A DNA stretch of 56,221 nucleotides, taken from contig JAUSMW010000261.1 in NCBI GenBank assembly GCA_030645815.1, forward strand, positions 1 to 56,221. The letters run 5' to 3'. The position numbers were made by a program, and so were the translations under genes. The DNA comes from Candidatus Saccharimonadota bacterium. GTDB lineage: Bacteria > Patescibacteriota > Saccharimonadia > Saccharimonadales > Saccharimonadaceae. Numbering within the stretch: position 1 is the first letter of the stretch; each line of letters begins with the position of its first letter. A model generated the notes under the pieces. That model had not been told where the DNA came from. It saw only the letters and a program-made list of their open reading frames with translations, and searched no databases. Positions 17,685-28,292 of this stretch are shown here, in pieces.

Positions 17685-18903
17685 AATATTTTCCTTTTAT
17701 TTCAGCCTCAACTTTACGATCAGGCGGTTTAATAGAGATGGTGATGGTTTGAACTGTCATAAAGTTGGGAATATTTGACACTTGCTTTAGTTCGGAAAAC
17801 GGCAAAGTCAACATGTAGTCAGCAACCTTAATCAAGTCCGCTTTATCTGCCGGTGGCCCAGGTGGTGGAGGGACTAGATTTGTAGGTGTTGAAAGATTAC
17901 TAGCCAAGAAACCCGCATCTTTTAATCCTTGAAACCAGCTCATAATTTGTTTTGCAAAATCGTTGAAATAGAGAAGTTCAAGCGACTCAGTACCAGCGGG
18001 CGCATTAAAGGTGACGGTACGGATAGCGGTATCAAGGTTGGTAAATTTGACGTTGCTATCTTCCTTCTGAATTTTTAAGGTATTCAAAAAACTTTTCGCA
18101 GTTCCGCCAGATTTCCGCTCATAGGTGAGAGTGCAGGTTGTGCCAGTACACAAAGCAGATTGCAATTCCCATCCAGGTAACTTCCATACAATTGCATTTG
18201 CAAATGGAATAAAAGCATCCATGGTTTGCTTTGGGAATTGATGCGCATTTCGGATCGATGTAACAGCAGCCTTTACTTGGTCTTTGTGAATTTCCTTTGG
18301 TGATTTCTGTTGTTGATTTGGTTTTCCGTTAAACATTCCAACAATATCATCGAAAAAAAACGCGGTTGTTAAGCAGCTCATGACCGCCAAAAATACAAAC
18401 AGCAAAATTTTCGTGTTGTCTTTGGTTTTAACGGCCTTGAGTACGAACTTCGATGATTCGGCTATCGATACCAACTGATCGAGAGAAAGGTCAGTGGTAA
18501 TTACTGAGTCATCTAGTTGTTCACCAAATATTTTTAAAATACCTCCACTCTCTTTTACGGTTTCTGTAAAAGCTTTTATAAGCTGAAGAGCTTCACCCTT
18601 TGAAAGAAGATCATCTTGCGATGGAATATATTTCTGAACGACGATGAGCGCAATTTTGTCGCCCATCGAGTGGGCAAAAATAGCATTTTCACTCTTTGCG
18701 TAGTTTGCAAAGACCGCAGCAGCGGAAACTAAACCTTTGACGTTTTTTACCTGACAAAAACCTAGATTGGTTGTCGCGTCAAAAGTGTAGTCAACGTATG
18801 CGTTGGAATCGTCTCCTCGTGCAAGGCTTTCGCGTTCGACCTTATCGTCGCTTAAGGCCGTCTCCCAACGCAGGCCAAAACATAAATTTTCATATGTTTC
18901 CAC
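17674..18903 (-). CDS. pilO: PilO-like pilus biogenesis protein
   Basis: Central TM (KILLFVFLAVMSCLTTAFFF); gene order after secretin. Confidence 0.65.
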   Translation of the reverse strand: METYENLCFGLRWETALSDDKVERESLARGDDSNAYVDYTFDATTNLGFCQVKNVKGLVSAAAVFANYAKSENAIFAHSMGDKIALIVVQKYIPSQDDLLSKGEALQLIKAFTETVKESGGILKIFGEQLDDSVITTDLSLDQLVSIAESSKFVLKAVKTKDNTKILLFVFLAVMSCLTTAFFFDDIVGMFNGKPNQQQKSPKEIHKDQVKAAVTSIRNAHQFPKQTMDAFIPFANAIVWKLPGWELQSALCTGTTCTLTYERKSGGTAKSFLNTLKIQKEDSNVKFTNLDTAIRTVTFNAPAGTESLELLYFNDFAKQIMSWFQGLKDAGFLASNLSTPTNLVPPPPGPPADKADLIKVADYMLTLPFSELKQVSNIPNFMTVQTITISIKPPDRKVEAEIKGKYYAY

Positions 18904-18905
18904 TA

Positions 18906-20465
18906 TTAGACTCCGCTAACGTATGGGGTGATCAAAATAATCGTTTCAAGAGTCGATGTTTTCGAAGTTTTACTTCCAATTTGTTGCTTTTCAAGTAGTC
19001 CACGATCTTGATTGGTGCTACTTGTATTCTTAAATTGATTGAGTACCCAAGTTGAACCAGAGCGCAAAATAACTCTTGATGTGGCCTTCAATCCGCCCAT
19101 CCTTAATTTGTCAACTTCGCCTTGCTGACCTGGTGTAAGTGATTTCAGTTTGGTATCGTCAATTCCGTACTGAACAATGATTTTTCCATCACTTAACACA
19201 GTGGGAATCATTTGAACAATCTGGCCGAACGTTGCGTACCCAATTGTTTGACTATAAACAGGAGTTCCGGTAATCCCTGTTGGAACAACCGTCGTTCCAG
19301 AAATAAAACTTTGTTGGTCGTTCGATTGAATGACTGCTGGCTGATTTGATAGTCCCATTAAATCGTAAGGCTTCACATCTACATTGGTATACAGTTCGCT
19401 CAGCGCTTTAATGATTGCAGAACTGCCGTCAAAATTACCAGCAACACTATTTGGCGGGTTGAAAATATTCGTTGTTAACGCACCGGCGATTGTTTGAGCG
19501 AGATTCGTCGGTGAAACCAGACCTAAGCCAATGCCTCTGCCGCCAGTAACCGCTCTTTTATAAACCAAGCTCCAATCAACACCACTCTCGCCAGTATTTG
19601 ACGTATCGATGGTAATAACCTTGACTCGAAAAGTGACCTGGCTAGTCATCATTGCGGTAGCCGTCTTCACGAATGACTTAATCTGCTTATGGCAGTCTTT
19701 AGAACAATTGACCGTCGCGAGACCCATTGAGCGATTCATCGTTACGCGCTTTGCATCACCAGCCATAGCCACCAATGACTCTGTTATATCCTTCACAGGA
19801 TCAATATCAGACTCAAAACCTGATTCAAGTATGCCGTTAAAATTACCCGCAACGGCATTATTAGAACTTCCAGAGGCACCCTGTGACACACTACTTGATT
19901 TGCCGACCTTAGAACTTGTCTTGGTTGTAGATGGCGTTATTGGAAAGGCGTAATTCTTTCTGAAAGTCGATTCAATATGAAGAGCGCCATCGTAGAAATC
20001 CCAATCCAAACCAAAAAGCGCAATGCCTGTGTCTAATGTTTGCTTCCACGTCATTGGAGGGAGGGCGCTGAAATCAACAGTCTTAAACGTTTGTTTTCCG
20101 CCAGCTGTTACCAACTGATTGTTTGTTGAATCAGAAAACAATTTAACCGGCAAACCGGTTTCTTCTGAGAGCAGGCGTGAAAATTCATCAGCCGTCATAG
20201 GTTTGGAGTTAAATTGCGCCTTCTTCGAGCTGCGTAAAATGCTTGGAAGATCTTCCGCAAAATCCGCCTCAATAACCGACCGAGAACCAAGATAAGGGAA
20301 TTTCAAAGACGGCAATATAATTGGGCGATTTGAGATGATCGTCTCAGCTTTTCTGAATTCAACTGTTGACGTATTGTTCAATTTCTCCACGCGCTCTTTT
20401 ACTTCGGTATTGGCGCAGCCGGAAATTAAAATTATGCACGCTGATGCAATTAAAACATTCTTCAT
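18906..20465 (-). CDS. pilN: PilN-like lipoprotein secretin
   Basis: Lipobox ILISGCAN; secretin C-terminal pattern VILRSGSTWVLNQF...SKTSTLETIILITPYVSGV. Confidence 0.85.
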   Translation of the reverse strand: MKNVLIASACIILISGCANTEVKERVEKLNNTSTVEFRKAETIISNRPIILPSLKFPYLGSRSVIEADFAEDLPSILRSSKKAQFNSKPMTADEFSRLLSEETGLPVKLFSDSTNNQLVTAGGKQTFKTVDFSALPPMTWKQTLDTGIALFGLDWDFYDGALHIESTFRKNYAFPITPSTTKTSSKVGKSSSVSQGASGSSNNAVAGNFNGILESGFESDIDPVKDITESLVAMAGDAKRVTMNRSMGLATVNCSKDCHKQIKSFVKTATAMMTSQVTFRVKVITIDTSNTGESGVDWSLVYKRAVTGGRGIGLGLVSPTNLAQTIAGALTTNIFNPPNSVAGNFDGSSAIIKALSELYTNVDVKPYDLMGLSNQPAVIQSNDQQSFISGTTVVPTGITGTPVYSQTIGYATFGQIVQMIPTVLSDGKIIVQYGIDDTKLKSLTPGQQGEVDKLRMGGLKATSRVILRSGSTWVLNQFKNTSSTNQDRGLLEKQQIGSKTSKTSTLETIILITPYVSGV

Positions 20466-20467
20466 AT

Positions 20468-21277
20468 TTAGTCCTCTTTAATCTCTGATTGTTGAGCGCC
20501 AGCCATCGGGCGAACAATGATTTGTTTGAAATCAGTTGGTTGAATTTGAAACGGCGCATCTGAATTTCTGTATGCCTCGCCCAAAATTGTAAGCGCATCA
20601 AAGAAGCTACCGGAGCTGATCATTCGATCAGACTTTTGTTTAGGAAGTTCGAAATCGCGAGTCTCCCAAAACACCTCATATCCAGCTTCCGCACCCCATG
20701 CCTCAACGGCCTGTTGCAGCCACCTATGTTCTGGCTTTAGATTCCACGATTGAGTCATAGGCTTGGCTGCTTCTTTAGCTTTCGGAGAGGGGGTAACAAG
20801 CGACTCGTTCGCTGCTAGGGAAGAAGAAGGGGTAATAAACTGTTGATTGCTAATGGTCGCGGTAGGGTAGGCAATCATTGGCACTAACCCGTTGGGAGTT
20901 TGAACTTGCACAATCATTGGCGCATTAACAGTCATTGGCGCGGCCTGGATGATTTGAGCTGGCGGCTGCACTTGCTTCACTTCCTGTTTTTGAACTACCT
21001 CATCGTGCATGACTTGGTAATCTCTAATCCGATACAATTTACCATTTACGTGTGCCGTAAAATTTGGCATCGCTTTTGTTAAGCGAAACGTTTTGTCACT
21101 GATACGCTCGTACACACTTTCATTGCCGAACTCATCCTTGATAGTCAGAGATCGAGGAACGTCTTGAAATTCCATAACAGTTCTTTTTCCGTACTGATAT
21201 GTGTTAAAAACTTCTTGGGCACTCGCTGAGCCAAAACTTAGCAACAGCATTAGCCAAATCAAATTACTTTTTTTCAT
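20468..21277 (-). CDS. pilL: PilL/TcpQ-like pilus protein
   Basis: Signal peptide; C-terminal WLQQAVEAWGAEAGYEVFWETRDFELP...G(S)FFDALTILGEAY TcpQ-like region. Confidence 0.65.
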   Translation of the reverse strand: MKKSNLIWLMLLLSFGSASAQEVFNTYQYGKRTVMEFQDVPRSLTIKDEFGNESVYERISDKTFRLTKAMPNFTAHVNGKLYRIRDYQVMHDEVVQKQEVKQVQPPAQIIQAAPMTVNAPMIVQVQTPNGLVPMIAYPTATISNQQFITPSSSLAANESLVTPSPKAKEAAKPMTQSWNLKPEHRWLQQAVEAWGAEAGYEVFWETRDFELPKQKSDRMISSGSFFDALTILGEAYRNSDAPFQIQPTDFKQIIVRPMAGAQQSEIKED

Positions 21278-23112
21278 TGTGCATACTCCTTATTTTTTTG
21301 TGGTCTTAATTGTTTTTCTGTAGAAGAGGAACGAGCTTTGACATTTTTCTTGTCTTGCCCCTGGACGTTGGTTAATGGTTCGCGAATATTGACAACTACC
21401 CCCTTATTATCTGATTCAATGTCGTTTCGTAATATTTCCTTAAATCGATTTAAAACTGTTTCCTGACTCTTTTTATCAAGAGACTCAATGGACTTTCTCG
21501 TTATTTCATAAGCGGCAGCAGAGTGTTTCAATTCATCGTATTCAGGATGCTTAAGTGCGGCTTCAATCAAATTCGGATAACGATCAAACACTTGCAATAG
21601 TTTTTCTTTCCTGGATAGTTCAGGCTTGTTGTCCTCTGCCTGGCGTGTTTTTTCAGATTCAACCACCCAAGTGTTTCGGTGCTTGTCAACGAGCTTTGTT
21701 CCAATGACTTTCCCGCTCTCGTCTTTAACATTTTCCGTCACTGTGACTGGCTGTTTTCCTATATCTAGTAACTTGATATTTTCCCCAACAGTGGTATTGG
21801 AAACTTCGATTGCCCGTTTAATGTCCTTACCCCAAATGACTTGTTCGCCGGTCGGCGTTTGCAATTTGGCGTAATAATTTGCTGAATTATCTTTTTGAAA
21901 TTCGTAGGGCGCGTCACCGTGTTCGATGACCGTTCCTGAAAAGGAGCGTATTGCTTGTATCTTCGACGTCGAAGGTGTTTCTTCTTTCGGAGAACTTTCG
22001 CGCGCGAAAGTTTTTTGATCTTCTTTGCGCGCCAACGCCAATTGATCTTGTGTATTCAAGTCTGTCTTAAACGAGGGAGCATTGTTTGTTGCTGATGCCG
22101 ACTGCTTATATGCTTGACCTTTACTGATGGAGTTTTCCTCTTCTGCTTTACTTTGCTTTTTTAGGAGAGTTTCCAATTGCGCTTTTTCAACAGGCGAGGG
22201 CGTGTATCCCTCAACTTTGATACCACGTAAAGAGGCTTCCAACCAAACAGACGAGCGGAACTCTTTCGTGCCTTTCACTTTAATTGAAGGCCATTCTCTT
22301 GCCTCCGCGATTTCTACCATGCTGCGGACATGATGATCTAGCGGCTCGCGATCTGGCGCTTTAATGTGAGTGGTGTTATCAATAAAAGCAAGCTTGGCAT
22401 CTTTGCCTGATTCGTAATATTTGTTGTCAATGACGACGTATTTTCTTTTAATACTGTCTGGAATAATTGTTTCGCTAATTCCGTCGGTCACTTTTTTAAC
22501 GGATTGTTTTTCATCGCCGAAGGTTTGGTTCACTGCCTTTGTGGATATGTCCAAGGCATCAATAATTTTTTCGATGGTTTCAACCGCTGGAAATGCTGGC
22601 GTGTGAGCCGCTTCACTAATTTTAGCAATGCGATCTTCGCGCAATGCGGCGAGTTCAAGATCCCTTTGCTCGATAGATTTGTTGTGGCTCTCTACTTCGT
22701 CTTCCTCAAGTAAATATTTAATCTTGAACGTATTGATAAATTCGTCCTTAGATACTTTTTCAAATTGCTTGTCATGCTCGCGCTTGATTTCATCGCGGTA
22801 AGCTTTTACTTCCAACATGTTTTGATGAATTTCAGCAGCAGCGGACGCAATCGCAAGCGCCTGTTGGTGATTTTGAACTTCAACTTGAATACGGGCTTGG
22901 TTTGAATTTTGTATTTCAGAGGTATTAAGCAGTGCTTCGATGCTTTGCTTTTTTTCCAGCAATACTTTGAAATTCAGAAAGTCGCGTGAGGCACGTTCTC
23001 CTGCGCTGCCATCTTGACGACGAGTGTTTTGAATAGGTTTAGCTATTGCTTCCGCAGTAGCAAGTTGGTTTGTATTAGCTGAACCTGGCTCAATTATATT
23101 TTCTTCACTCAT
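21274..23112 (-). CDS. LPD7-domain-containing protein
   Basis: KYVVIDNKYYESGKDAKLAFIDNTTHIKAP...VEIAEAREWPSIKVKGTKEFRSSVWLEASLRGIKVEGYTP. Confidence 0.7.
   Translation of the reverse strand: MSEENIIEPGSANTNQLATAEAIAKPIQNTRRQDGSAGERASRDFLNFKVLLEKKQSIEALLNTSEIQNSNQARIQVEVQNHQQALAIASAAAEIHQNMLEVKAYRDEIKREHDKQFEKVSKDEFINTFKIKYLLEEDEVESHNKSIEQRDLELAALREDRIAKISEAAHTPAFPAVETIEKIIDALDISTKAVNQTFGDEKQSVKKVTDGISETIIPDSIKRKYVVIDNKYYESGKDAKLAFIDNTTHIKAPDREPLDHHVRSMVEIAEAREWPSIKVKGTKEFRSSVWLEASLRGIKVEGYTPSPVEKAQLETLLKKQSKAEEENSISKGQAYKQSASATNNAPSFKTDLNTQDQLALARKEDQKTFARESSPKEETPSTSKIQAIRSFSGTVIEHGDAPYEFQKDNSANYYAKLQTPTGEQVIWGKDIKRAIEVSNTTVGENIKLLDIGKQPVTVTENVKDESGKVIGTKLVDKHRNTWVVESEKTRQAEDNKPELSRKEKLLQVFDRYPNLIEAALKHPEYDELKHSAAAYEITRKSIESLDKKSQETVLNRFKEILRNDIESDNKGVVVNIREPLTNVQGQDKKNVKARSSSTEKQLRPQKNKEYAQ
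21995..22010. promoter_or_regulatory. 16-bp palindrome, copy 3 (inside CDS)
   Basis: Exact match. Confidence 0.85.
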
Positions 23113-23124
23113 CGCAATATCTCC

Positions 23125-25233
23125 CTAGTTAAAGCGCGCTCGCGCTTGGTCTGCTATATCCAACAATGCAAATTCATCGATTGGGTCGCCTTTTGCAAAT
23201 GACAAATCCAAAGGATCAAAACAAAACAATTCAACAGGCATATTGTAAATGTTTTGTAAATCTTCGTGCGTAATTTCTCGTTCTATTGTCTCTTTTTCTT
23301 GAAATTTATTACTATTTTCTTCAAATTTATCATCTTTTCCTTTGGAAATTGATTTCTTACTACCATCTCCTTCTTGTTCTGCCTCTTCTTTGTTTCTTTT
23401 TTCCAACTCAATTACTTCAAATGCCATACTCATTGATAGTTCAACGGATTTGTCGAAAATCTCGTAATCAACTTGGGGTGACTTAATTTCAAGCTGTTTC
23501 TTTTGAACTGCGCTTTTGATGTCTACTTCACTGAATCCACGAAAGAGCAATTTGCTTTTCTTTTGGTCACTGAGTAGCGGGGAAGCACGGCATAGCAAGT
23601 CCACAAAATATTTATTGTTGTAGTAGTAGGCTTTGCTGGCCCTGATCGGATTTGTTTCTCGATATAGAACAATCTCTTGATCTTGCGGCATTTCACGAAG
23701 TTCTTGAGGAAGCATTAATGCGCGTTTTTGATCGCTAGTGTTGATCGATCCCGCATCCTTCCAAAAACTTTTCGGACGTGAAAATGTATTGTGAATGAGA
23801 TCCTTGAAACCAAGTGCGCTGGAAATTGTGTTAGAGATTTCATTGTCATTTTTCGGCGGCGTGTAAATCACATGGGCGTGATGATTGTCTAAAAAGTTAG
23901 CCACGGCCTCTTTGGATTTATATACTGGTATAAGTTGGCCTGGGCTTTGAAATATAGTCAGTAGACGAAAGCCATAACCAGCCAAGAAGGCTACGCCGCT
24001 CAAAAGAACGTCAAGTCTGCCAAGTACGCCAAATTCATCAAGCAGAAGTAATACTTTAAATTTCAGCGCAGGATTATGTTCGGGCAATTCGACAAGATTA
24101 ACCGAGATCAACTGTTGCCAAAAAATTGAACTCAATATTCCAGCACGTGCAATGTCGCGAGGATTTAATGCGTTATAAATCGTAATTCTCTTGCGACGCA
24201 AATCACGAAAATCAAAATCACTTCTTGAGGTAGCTGCATCGATCAGTGGATTAGCCCATAACTCAAGGCGGGCGCGAAAGCCGGCGATGATACCCGCTCT
24301 AGTAGCGTCAGCGTCAATGCCGGTGTAGGTAGTTAAAAAACTCTCGCAATGCATGGAAAGAGGGTGGTCGCTATTCTTACGCTGTTGAACTACAGCCTTA
24401 AGATAATCTGTACCGTCCCCTGATACCATTGACTCCCGCAGCACTTGACCGATAGTGACCGTCTTGCCAGGCGTTTCTATCAGCAACATGACGATGCCCA
24501 TAAAAAGCGTCTTTGGCGTAGAGATCCAAATGGGGTCTTTCTCGCCAACGTCAGGAAAAAATAGGTTGGCGATCACTTGAATGTCATCAACAAGCTTTCT
24601 CTTGTTCTCGCGATCAATATAGTCAAGTGGGTTATAACAGTGTGTGATTCCATTTGGATTGAATGGATCAAATAAATACACTTCATTCTTAAAAATAACT
24701 TTTCTTACCTTGCTGGTTATCCGGTAGTTTTCTAGTTTGATGTCAGTATTGACGACACTTTGTCGCCAAAAAAGCAAGTTTGGAATAACAATCGCTACGC
24801 CTTTTCCACCGCGTGTAGCGGCGGCAAGAAGGACGTGTAAAACGGCTTTAATAACCAAAAATTGATTATTAAATTTTCCAATAATGACGCCATCATTATT
24901 GAATAAGTCCGCTTTCCTAAGATCTGCTTCGGAAGCAAAATCAGCTTGTCCGTGTAACGATTCCTTATTGCGTTTCAAAAACAAAAGTGTCATCCCTACT
25001 AGGGAAAGAAAGACTGAGAGTACAGACACCAAAAGACGTAATTGAATCGCCTTATTTCCGGCATAGCTTTGGTGATATTGCCAAAGCATCGTCAGGCTCG
25101 CGGTCTTATCTGGTATGCCCATCCAGAAGCAAAATAGAAGCGAACCAATGTAGCTAGTGACAAGCGGTAAAAGTATTAGCCAGCCTACGAGGCCGTATTT
25201 AAGCCATGTTTGATCGCTTGATTTCTGGGTCAT
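23125..25233 (-). CDS. virD4: Type IV coupling protein VirD4/TraG (ORF extends to 25275; start MTQKSSDQ preferred)
   Basis: AATRGGKGVAIVIPNLLFW Walker A; LLLDEFGVLGRL Walker B. Confidence 0.93.
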   Translation of the reverse strand: MTQKSSDQTWLKYGLVGWLILLPLVTSYIGSLLFCFWMGIPDKTASLTMLWQYHQSYAGNKAIQLRLLVSVLSVFLSLVGMTLLFLKRNKESLHGQADFASEADLRKADLFNNDGVIIGKFNNQFLVIKAVLHVLLAAATRGGKGVAIVIPNLLFWRQSVVNTDIKLENYRITSKVRKVIFKNEVYLFDPFNPNGITHCYNPLDYIDRENKRKLVDDIQVIANLFFPDVGEKDPIWISTPKTLFMGIVMLLIETPGKTVTIGQVLRESMVSGDGTDYLKAVVQQRKNSDHPLSMHCESFLTTYTGIDADATRAGIIAGFRARLELWANPLIDAATSRSDFDFRDLRRKRITIYNALNPRDIARAGILSSIFWQQLISVNLVELPEHNPALKFKVLLLLDEFGVLGRLDVLLSGVAFLAGYGFRLLTIFQSPGQLIPVYKSKEAVANFLDNHHAHVIYTPPKNDNEISNTISSALGFKDLIHNTFSRPKSFWKDAGSINTSDQKRALMLPQELREMPQDQEIVLYRETNPIRASKAYYYNNKYFVDLLCRASPLLSDQKKSKLLFRGFSEVDIKSAVQKKQLEIKSPQVDYEIFDKSVELSMSMAFEVIELEKRNKEEAEQEGDGSKKSISKGKDDKFEENSNKFQEKETIEREITHEDLQNIYNMPVELFCFDPLDLSFAKGDPIDEFALLDIADQARARFN

Positions 25234-26191
25234 AATAGATTTCGGTAATTTTCCTGTTGGCGCATGCAACAACAATATCTACCGTCGCATAAAGTCGCCG
25301 CTGAAGATAGGACAAGTCAAGATGAGCGCCTACTTGGCTATCTTTAATCAGGGAAATGAGTTGATCGAATGCTTCGCTGCTGCTGCTAGCGTGCATTGTG
25401 GTAATTGCTCCTGGATGTGCGGAGCCGATGGACTTGAGAAATTCCCATGATTCGTCGCCACGCATTTCAGATAGCAGAATGCGATCCGGTTTCATCCGAA
25501 GACATGATGCGAGACAATCCTTGACGTGAACTTTCCCGTCACGAGTAAATATCATATTTACTCGGTTTTGATGTGCAAGAAAGAATTCATGAACGTCTTC
25601 AATGGTAATGATGCGTTCACTGAGTGGAATATAGTCTGCAAATGCCTTGGCGATATGCGTTTTTCCACTGCCAGTTTTTCCGCATAAAACAATGTTTCTA
25701 TGATTAAGAATCGCCAGTTTAAAAAACTCTTTTATCTGTCCATTCTTAAGAAACAATAGCAATTCCTTTTCAAATGGAAGAATGTCTTTGTTTGCTAATG
25801 CAGCATTTGAAAACACGCCTTGCTCATCAAGTTTATCTATTGTCGATTGCTTGACCGATGGCTTTCGCACAGTAAGGCTAAACGTTCCCTTGACTAGCGC
25901 TGGTGGGATCACAATCTCCGACCGTTCTCCCGTAGGGAGAGCGGCAGATAGAAACGGACTGTCTTTATCTATGCCTGCGCCTTTGAACGATGCAATGTTG
26001 GTCGCAATGAACATCAAACGCTCCATAGTAAGCGTCGGGATGTCGTGCTTCAACCATCCTGTCGGGCCTTCTGTCCACACTTCTTTTGGGCGATTTATAA
26101 CCAGTTCGGAGATGTCGCCATCAAGCAAAGCTCGAAGCGGTGCAAAATTCTGATCGAAAATTGGCGTGTTCTGAACATAATCTTCCATCAT
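25199..26191 (-). CDS. virB11: T4SS ATPase VirB11
   Basis: VLCGKTGSGKTHIAKAFADYIP, RILLSEMRGDESWEFLKSIGSAHPGAITTMHASS. Confidence 0.95.
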   Translation of the reverse strand: MMEDYVQNTPIFDQNFAPLRALLDGDISELVINRPKEVWTEGPTGWLKHDIPTLTMERLMFIATNIASFKGAGIDKDSPFLSAALPTGERSEIVIPPALVKGTFSLTVRKPSVKQSTIDKLDEQGVFSNAALANKDILPFEKELLLFLKNGQIKEFFKLAILNHRNIVLCGKTGSGKTHIAKAFADYIPLSERIITIEDVHEFFLAHQNRVNMIFTRDGKVHVKDCLASCLRMKPDRILLSEMRGDESWEFLKSIGSAHPGAITTMHASSSSEAFDQLISLIKDSQVGAHLDLSYLQRRLYATVDIVVACANRKITEIYYDPEIKRSNMA

Positions 26192-27405
26192 TTGTTTAAC
26201 TTTAATTGATAGACGGAAGAAAAATCTAAGTCGCGAGCGACCATAATTTGTATGTGATCACCTTGGTTCTTGTTGAGAACTGGTGGAATGTTTGCATCAG
26301 CCTCAAAGCGCTTTTCTACAGTGTTCGTGACGGCATTTGTACTATTGTCTAACATCGGCTGTCCACTCGTTGAATTGCTGCCGACCGCGCGATTCTTAGC
26401 GTAAGTGGTCGTGTCCTTAAATAAACTAAGAAGGAATGCAGCACCAAATCTATCCCAAAATTTGTTATCAACATTACCGGACATGCCGGATCTTCCCAGT
26501 GCGTCAGCGCCAGGACTATCAATATTAATAAATACGCCGTTGGGTGTGCGAATACGCGTCCATATAACGGCAAGTCTGGCGTAGCCAGGCTTCACAGAGC
26601 CAGAGTATTGACCATCAACCCGTGAACCACGCTCTAACAATTTAACCTGATGGTTGTCGCTGAAAACATCCTTCGTTAACGTTGCGCTGATCAAGCCAGG
26701 TTCACTACTATCAATGGCGGTGTCTAAAGTCGCATCGAGCGAAGTATTTGACGTGATCAAATAATTTCTGTCCGAAAGCATTCCTGCAACAGTCGGCTTA
26801 AACACTGCTGGCTCAAGCTTCTCGCTTAACTCAGTGCGGTGTTTACAATTGTCCTGGGTTAATGGATCGCATCGCTCAGGCCTTGCTTGTTGTTCTGTTG
26901 GTTGGATAGTTCCTTTTCCCCTAGAAGTGGACTGATTTCCTTCTTCTGCAAGTGGGCTCAATTTTTTCCGTTCCCACCAATCTTGGGGTTTTTCTTTTTC
27001 CGGCGCACTGGTACCGCTAGGCGCAGCTTTGACTATGCCTATAGGCTTTCCATCATAATCAGTTGGCAGGGGAGGGAGGTTATTACCCACCGTGACTGCT
27101 TCAGGCGCCTTAACTGCTTTAGGTGTATTTACCATATACAACATATAAATTACCGCAGCACCACCACACGTAAGCATCAATACCTTTGCTAACGTGCCGC
27201 CAACCGTTTTTCGATTGAGATCAGGCACTTCATCATCAGCTAGGGCATCTTCGTCATTGATGTGTTGTGATGATCCAACCCGACGCACGGTTCTTTTCGT
27301 AGTGACTTCTTCCTCCTCGATGTCACCACGATTTAGAAACATGCTATTCCCATGATCATTTTCATGATCATGTTGCTCGTCGCCACTTGGAGTTTTATCG
27401 GTCAT
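26188..27405 (-). CDS. virB10: VirB10
   Basis: LPPLPTDYDG...ATLTKDVFSDN...VLLERGSRVDGQY...RIRTPNGVFINIDSPGADALGRSGMSG. Confidence 0.93.
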   Translation of the reverse strand: MTDKTPSGDEQHDHENDHGNSMFLNRGDIEEEEVTTKRTVRRVGSSQHINDEDALADDEVPDLNRKTVGGTLAKVLMLTCGGAAVIYMLYMVNTPKAVKAPEAVTVGNNLPPLPTDYDGKPIGIVKAAPSGTSAPEKEKPQDWWERKKLSPLAEEGNQSTSRGKGTIQPTEQQARPERCDPLTQDNCKHRTELSEKLEPAVFKPTVAGMLSDRNYLITSNTSLDATLDTAIDSSEPGLISATLTKDVFSDNHQVKLLERGSRVDGQYSGSVKPGYARLAVIWTRIRTPNGVFINIDSPGADALGRSGMSGNVDNKFWDRFGAAFLLSLFKDTTTYAKNRAVGSNSTSGQPMLDNSTNAVTNTVEKRFEADANIPPVLNKNQGDHIQIMVARDLDFSSVYQLKLNK

Positions 27406-28292
27406 TGTGTTTGGCCTTTTAGTTCGCGATAAACTTTTCCACTCGAAGTTCCGGTGACGTTATCTTGTAAATTATCTGGGTCGTAAGACATGTTGACTAC
27501 GCAGGCAACAAGTGGGTCTTTGCGCAATACGAGTTTTTTAACAACTTTTGGAATAACCATCGTAGTGAGATTCACCATTGAATGTGAAATGAGACTTTCT
27601 GAGCCATCTGGAAATACCTCATGAACGGCGGGAATATCGCGATTATTCGCAAACGTGAGCCTTATCATTTGCCCGTCGTCGTAAGCCGACGTTGGCGTAA
27701 TTAATTGATCGCCACACGACCAATAGTCGAAATTAAAATCTCTCTGTGTTTGTAATGGATTGCCTGGATTCAATTCCTTTTTTATTTCTTGTTTTTCTGC
27801 TTCAATCCTGGCAATTTCTTCGCGCTTTTTTTGGGAGCGTATATCTTCATTGCCAATGATTCTTAAATTAAGCGTAATTTCCTCAGAATCAAACGGCGTT
27901 TTTGATCGTTGAGCTGCATTGATCAACGATAGAATAAAATTGTAATCCCGCTGGATACCTTGCTTATCTTCAGTAACAACAAACATATTCATGTTTGGGT
28001 TCTCAAGCAAAGGTTGTATTGACATATAGTTTTTGCCGAGTGCCTTGGATATGTCCCAAGCAGTGTTATCGGCACCGCTATAATCAACAATCTTTTCATC
28101 GATTGGAAAGCGGATTAAGGATCTAACTCCAAAGAAAGTTTTAACCCTAATAATATCTCTGGCGTCATACATGATTTCACGAATTCGATTATCCGCTCGG
28201 CCTTTTATTGGCTCGACCTCCGCGTAGCTAGATGTACTTGATGTCGCCAAAGCTAACAAACAACATAGGGCAAACCGCAATTTTCGTGCCAT
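27402..28292 (-). CDS. virB9: VirB9
   Basis: Signal peptide; NPLQTQRDFNFDYWSCGDQLITPTSAYDDGQMIRLTF. Confidence 0.92.
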   Translation of the reverse strand: MARKLRFALCCLLALATSSTSSYAEVEPIKGRADNRIREIMYDARDIIRVKTFFGVRSLIRFPIDEKIVDYSGADNTAWDISKALGKNYMSIQPLLENPNMNMFVVTEDKQGIQRDYNFILSLINAAQRSKTPFDSEEITLNLRIIGNEDIRSQKKREEIARIEAEKQEIKKELNPGNPLQTQRDFNFDYWSCGDQLITPTSAYDDGQMIRLTFANNRDIPAVHEVFPDGSESLISHSMVNLTTMVIPKVVKKLVLRKDPLVACVVNMSYDPDNLQDNVTGTSSGKVYRELKGQTQ

